Made by a program: the position numbers and the translations under genes. From Myxococcus sp. (GTDB lineage: Bacteria > Myxococcota > Myxococcia > Myxococcales > Myxococcaceae): a stretch of DNA of 41,505 nt. Location of the stretch: positions 1 to 41,505 of the forward strand of contig JACSRE010000094.1 in NCBI GenBank assembly GCA_014879945.1. Direction: 5' to 3'. Below the pieces are notes generated by a model, which made no database searches, was not told where the DNA came from, and saw nothing but the letters and a program-made list of their open reading frames with translations. This document shows, piece by piece, positions 38,827-41,505 of this stretch (position 1 is its first letter; the number at the start of each line of letters is the position of its first letter).

Positions 38827-41445
38827 ATGCTTACGACCCTCATCGCGTCTTTGACCGCCGCGAACGTGTTTCTGCCCACCATCGCCTTCGAGACGAGGCC
38901 TGGTCCCACCGCCGCGCCGACGCTCCAGCTCGGCGTCTTGTCGGAGCCGCTGGCCGGCGATCTCGCCGTCGCCGCGCGAGCCTGGGCGCTCACCAACCGC
39001 GCCCGCCTGGGTCTGCACCCGGCGTCGACGCTGCACTTCGACGTCGGCTTCGCCACGCGCTTCGGCGCCAGCCTCCACTACCTGCAGCGCCTCGACGGCC
39101 TCGACGTGTACCAGGCGAAGCTGGTGGTCACGGTGGACAACCAGCGCCGCGTCGTTCAGGTGTCGTCGAGCCTCGTCGACGCGCGGCCCGTGCGCGCGCA
39201 GTTCGAGATGAGCGAGGGCGCCGCCTTTCACTTCGCGGGCAAGCAGGTCAGCTTCCCCGCGCTGCGCCGTGACGACCCGACGCGCCCGCTGGGTGGGGCG
39301 AAGCGGCTGCTGTTCCCCGTCGGTGACGAGCTGCACGCCGGGTGGCTCGTGCACGTCGCCTCGTACGACCCCTCGAAGAACTTCTACGTCGGCCTCGACG
39401 CGGTCTCGGGCGAGGCGCTCTTCGTGCAGAACCGGGTGCACCACGCCGGGTTCGACCTGAACGCCTACCCCATCTCGCCCGGCGATCTCGACGGCGGCGT
39501 CGGGCGCACGCCGACCGAGGTGCGGTCGCTCGAGCGCGGCGACGGCGGCTCGTTCATCGCCGACACGTGCGAGCTCTTCCTCCCCGACGGCGGCTTCGCG
39601 ACCGAGCCCAACGACGGTGGCGTGCTCTGCGGCGATCAGCTCACCAGCTACAACTGCTGCACGCGCGCCAACTGCGCGGCCGACGCGGGCAGCCGGCGCG
39701 TGTCAGGCCCGACCAACTTCATGGGCTTTCAGCTGAACGTCGATCTGCCGGTCTGCGATCGGGTGAACCAGGCCACCAACCAGCGCGACGCCGGCGACTA
39801 CCGCTACGAGCCGGTCGACCCGCCGGCCAACCGCGGCGCGGTGGAGCTCGACGACCCCGCGAACTCAGACACCTTCGCGCACGTGCACGGCTTCTACCAC
39901 GTCAACCGCGTCTACGACTGGGTGCGCGGCCTCTCGGGCACGGCCTCGACGCGCTTCATGGCGGTCGACGGGGGCGTCATCGGCCCCTTCCAGATGCGCG
40001 ACGAGCGCCGCACGCCCGCCCGCAAGCCGGCGGTGCTGACCAACGTCCTCATCCCCAACTTCCAGGACATCCAGGGCATCCCCCAGTGCCTGCCGCCGCC
40101 CATCGGCCAGGGCATGGGCGCGTGCGTCGTGGGCAGCTTCGGCCGCTTCGACAACGCCGCGTTCTTCCCGGTGGAGCAGTTCGCGCAGCTGCCGCTCCCG
40201 GGCCTCTCGACCGGGGTGGACACGCTGGTCATCTTCCAGGGCAACGCCGCTGACGCCGCCTACGACGCGACGGTGCTGTGGCACGAGTTCGGGCACGGCG
40301 TCGTCTACGCGACCGCCGCGCTCTCGTTCGAAGACATCGCCCTCGACAACCGCTCGGCCAACAACGAGGGCGGGGCGCTGCACGAAGGCCTGAGCGACTA
40401 CATCGCCGGCGCGTTCGGCAACACGCCCGAGGTCGGGCCCTACTTCGGGCCGCGCGCCGTCGGGGGCGCCGGGGTGATGGGCGTGCGCCAGGACAGCTAC
40501 CTGCGCACCCTCGCGAACACCCTCGCCTGCCCCGACGTGCTCTGGGGAGAGGTGCACCAGGACGGCCAGCACGTGGCGGCCGCGCTGTGGGCCGGGCGCC
40601 TCGCCAACCTCGGCGCCGACAACGGCGCGACCTACGACGCCGCCTTCTACGCCATGCTGGTCTCGCTCGCGCCGAACGCCGACTTCGCCGCGGTCGCGCA
40701 GATCATGGCCGCGCGCGTGACGACGGCCTTCAACGCCGCCGCTGGCGCCGCCATGACGCAGGTGTTCCAGACCAGGGGCGTGGTGGGCTGCTCGAAGGTG
40801 CTCGACGTGACCGACGCGATGGCGCCCCGGCCGGTCTTCGCGGTGCCGACGGCGTCGATGCTGCGCACGGCCACGGTGCCGGGTCCGTTCCAGTTCAAGC
40901 TCCGGGTGCCGATGGGGGCGCAGGGCATTCGCATTCGCGGCGCCCAGGGTGGCGGTGGTGGCTTCGGCGGGGGCACACCACCTGCGGTGATCGTGCTCAC
41001 CCGGGCCGCGAGCCCCATCACCTTCACCCGCAACGGCGCCCAGCTCACCAACGACGCCGAGACCACCACCTCGGTGCAGGCGTCGGGGGGCAACCTCGAC
41101 AGCGTGGTGCCGGTGCGCGTGCCGTGCGCGGCCAACCAGGAGGTCTTCGTGGCCATCGCCGCGCGCGGCGGCGGCGCGCAGCTGCAGGACCTGCAGGTGA
41201 CGGCCGAGCCCCTGGTCAACTGCATGTTCCCGGTGGACGCCGGCATGCCGATGCCCGACGCCGGCGTGATGATGATGGACGACGCCGGAGTACCGCCGAC
41301 CGAGACGAAGACCCTGGCGCGCGCGGGCGTCATCTCGCAGCCGGCTGCGCAGACCGGCTGTGGCTGCTCCTCGCTCGAGGGCTCCGCGGTGCTGGCGGCG
41401 CTGGCGCTGCTGGGCGTGGGCCGGCGGCGTCGCGACGGGCGCTAG
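38827..41445 (+). CDS. exported zinc metalloprotease (M36/M4-like) with MYXO-CTERM tail
   Basis: The ATG at 38827 has AAGGA five bases upstream; 872 residues. A signal peptide (MLTTLIASLTAANVFLPTIA) is followed by an FTP-like propeptide (LDVYQAKLVVTVDNQRRVVQ). A Cys-rich segment (CGDQLTSYNCCTRANC) precedes the catalytic domain. The zinc motif is HEFGHG with H486, E487 and H490, and the third ligand is probably E520 in GALHEGLSDYIAG, 34 residues after H486, as in fungalysin-like gluzincins. A Gly-rich beta domain and an Asp-Ala-Gly linker follow. The end, TGCGCSSLEGSAVLAALALL then GVGRRRR, is a MYXO-CTERM signal, which myxobacteria use to anchor or release proteins at the surface after processing. 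The protein is therefore probably an outer-surface or secreted protease; its prey or substrate is unknown. Confidence 0.9.
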   Translation: MLTTLIASLTAANVFLPTIAFETRPGPTAAPTLQLGVLSEPLAGDLAVAARAWALTNRARLGLHPASTLHFDVGFATRFGASLHYLQRLDGLDVYQAKLVVTVDNQRRVVQVSSSLVDARPVRAQFEMSEGAAFHFAGKQVSFPALRRDDPTRPLGGAKRLLFPVGDELHAGWLVHVASYDPSKNFYVGLDAVSGEALFVQNRVHHAGFDLNAYPISPGDLDGGVGRTPTEVRSLERGDGGSFIADTCELFLPDGGFATEPNDGGVLCGDQLTSYNCCTRANCAADAGSRRVSGPTNFMGFQLNVDLPVCDRVNQATNQRDAGDYRYEPVDPPANRGAVELDDPANSDTFAHVHGFYHVNRVYDWVRGLSGTASTRFMAVDGGVIGPFQMRDERRTPARKPAVLTNVLIPNFQDIQGIPQCLPPPIGQGMGACVVGSFGRFDNAAFFPVEQFAQLPLPGLSTGVDTLVIFQGNAADAAYDATVLWHEFGHGVVYATAALSFEDIALDNRSANNEGGALHEGLSDYIAGAFGNTPEVGPYFGPRAVGGAGVMGVRQDSYLRTLANTLACPDVLWGEVHQDGQHVAAALWAGRLANLGADNGATYDAAFYAMLVSLAPNADFAAVAQIMAARVTTAFNAAAGAAMTQVFQTRGVVGCSKVLDVTDAMAPRPVFAVPTASMLRTATVPGPFQFKLRVPMGAQGIRIRGAQGGGGGFGGGTPPAVIVLTRAASPITFTRNGAQLTNDAETTTSVQASGGNLDSVVPVRVPCAANQEVFVAIAARGGGAQLQDLQVTAEPLVNCMFPVDAGMPMPDAGVMMMDDAGVPPTETKTLARAGVISQPAAQTGCGCSSLEGSAVLAALALLGVGRRRRDGR

Positions 41446-41505
41446 AGCGCCGATCAGGTTTCCGCCCGAGGAAAGTCGATCGCTTACGGGTGCGGTCGAC
41501 GCCGC

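Noticed and set aside
41446-41505. The last 60 bases after the protease gene, checked for a terminator or a new gene.
   Set aside because: No stable hairpin with a T tract and no start codon with a ribosome binding site could be supported before the window ends.

Overview
The window is very GC-rich DNA with strong G/C third-position bias, dense gene packing and no gene-free stretch longer than about 170 bases. It most likely comes from a myxobacterium (Myxococcota). The clearest marker is the secreted protease at the right edge, which ends in a MYXO-CTERM sorting tail (GCGC motif, hydrophobic helix, Arg-rich end). A Tgl-like TPR lipoprotein, Asp-Ala-Gly linkers and frequent GTG starts fit the same group. 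I see no rRNA, tRNA, CRISPR array, insertion sequence or phage gene.

Region 1 (1-16.4 kb) is a surface-glycan locus. It opens with the 3' end of a Cys-rich exported protein that carries a (GGGSS)n linker encoded by 15-bp repeats. Three SAM methyltransferases follow, interleaved with large polytopic membrane proteins: three GT-C-type glycosyltransferase-like proteins and one DUF2079 protein. A further GT-C gene (2958-4380) is broken, with a frameshift and a missing 5' end. On the minus strand, a GT2 glycosyltransferase, an AsnB-type amidotransferase and an NDP-sugar epimerase form a tight operon, with an unknown gene downstream. Together they look like a system that builds, modifies and transfers lipid-linked sugars at the inner membrane.

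Region 2 (16.5-21.8 kb) has a 1242-residue flavo-iron-sulfur oxidoreductase that looks like both subunits of NfnAB/SudAB fused into one chain behind an extra N-terminal domain. It is followed by an M23 (LytM) peptidoglycan hydrolase lipoprotein.

Region 3 (26.2 down to 21.8 kb, minus strand) is a long operon: a periplasmic protein, an ORF holding a Tgl-like TPR lipoprotein, a small membrane HTH protein, RecO, a PfkB sugar kinase and a DUF985 cupin. Several junctions are 4-nt start/stop overlaps, which suggests translational coupling.

Region 4 (26.3-31.4 kb) is a three-gene operon: a DUF2760 protein and two different Hsp70-like proteins, the second with a long C-terminal DUF3731-type extension. 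It has no DnaJ or GrpE.

Region 5 (31.4-41.5 kb) holds a START-domain exported protein divergent from an RND/MMPL exporter, a GNAT acetyltransferase divergent from an MFS transporter, an unknown exported protein, a FliK/SctP-like protein with a possible sigma-54 promoter, a 7Fe ferredoxin (FdxA), and the MYXO-CTERM metalloprotease.

All calls come from reading the sequence; no database search was run.
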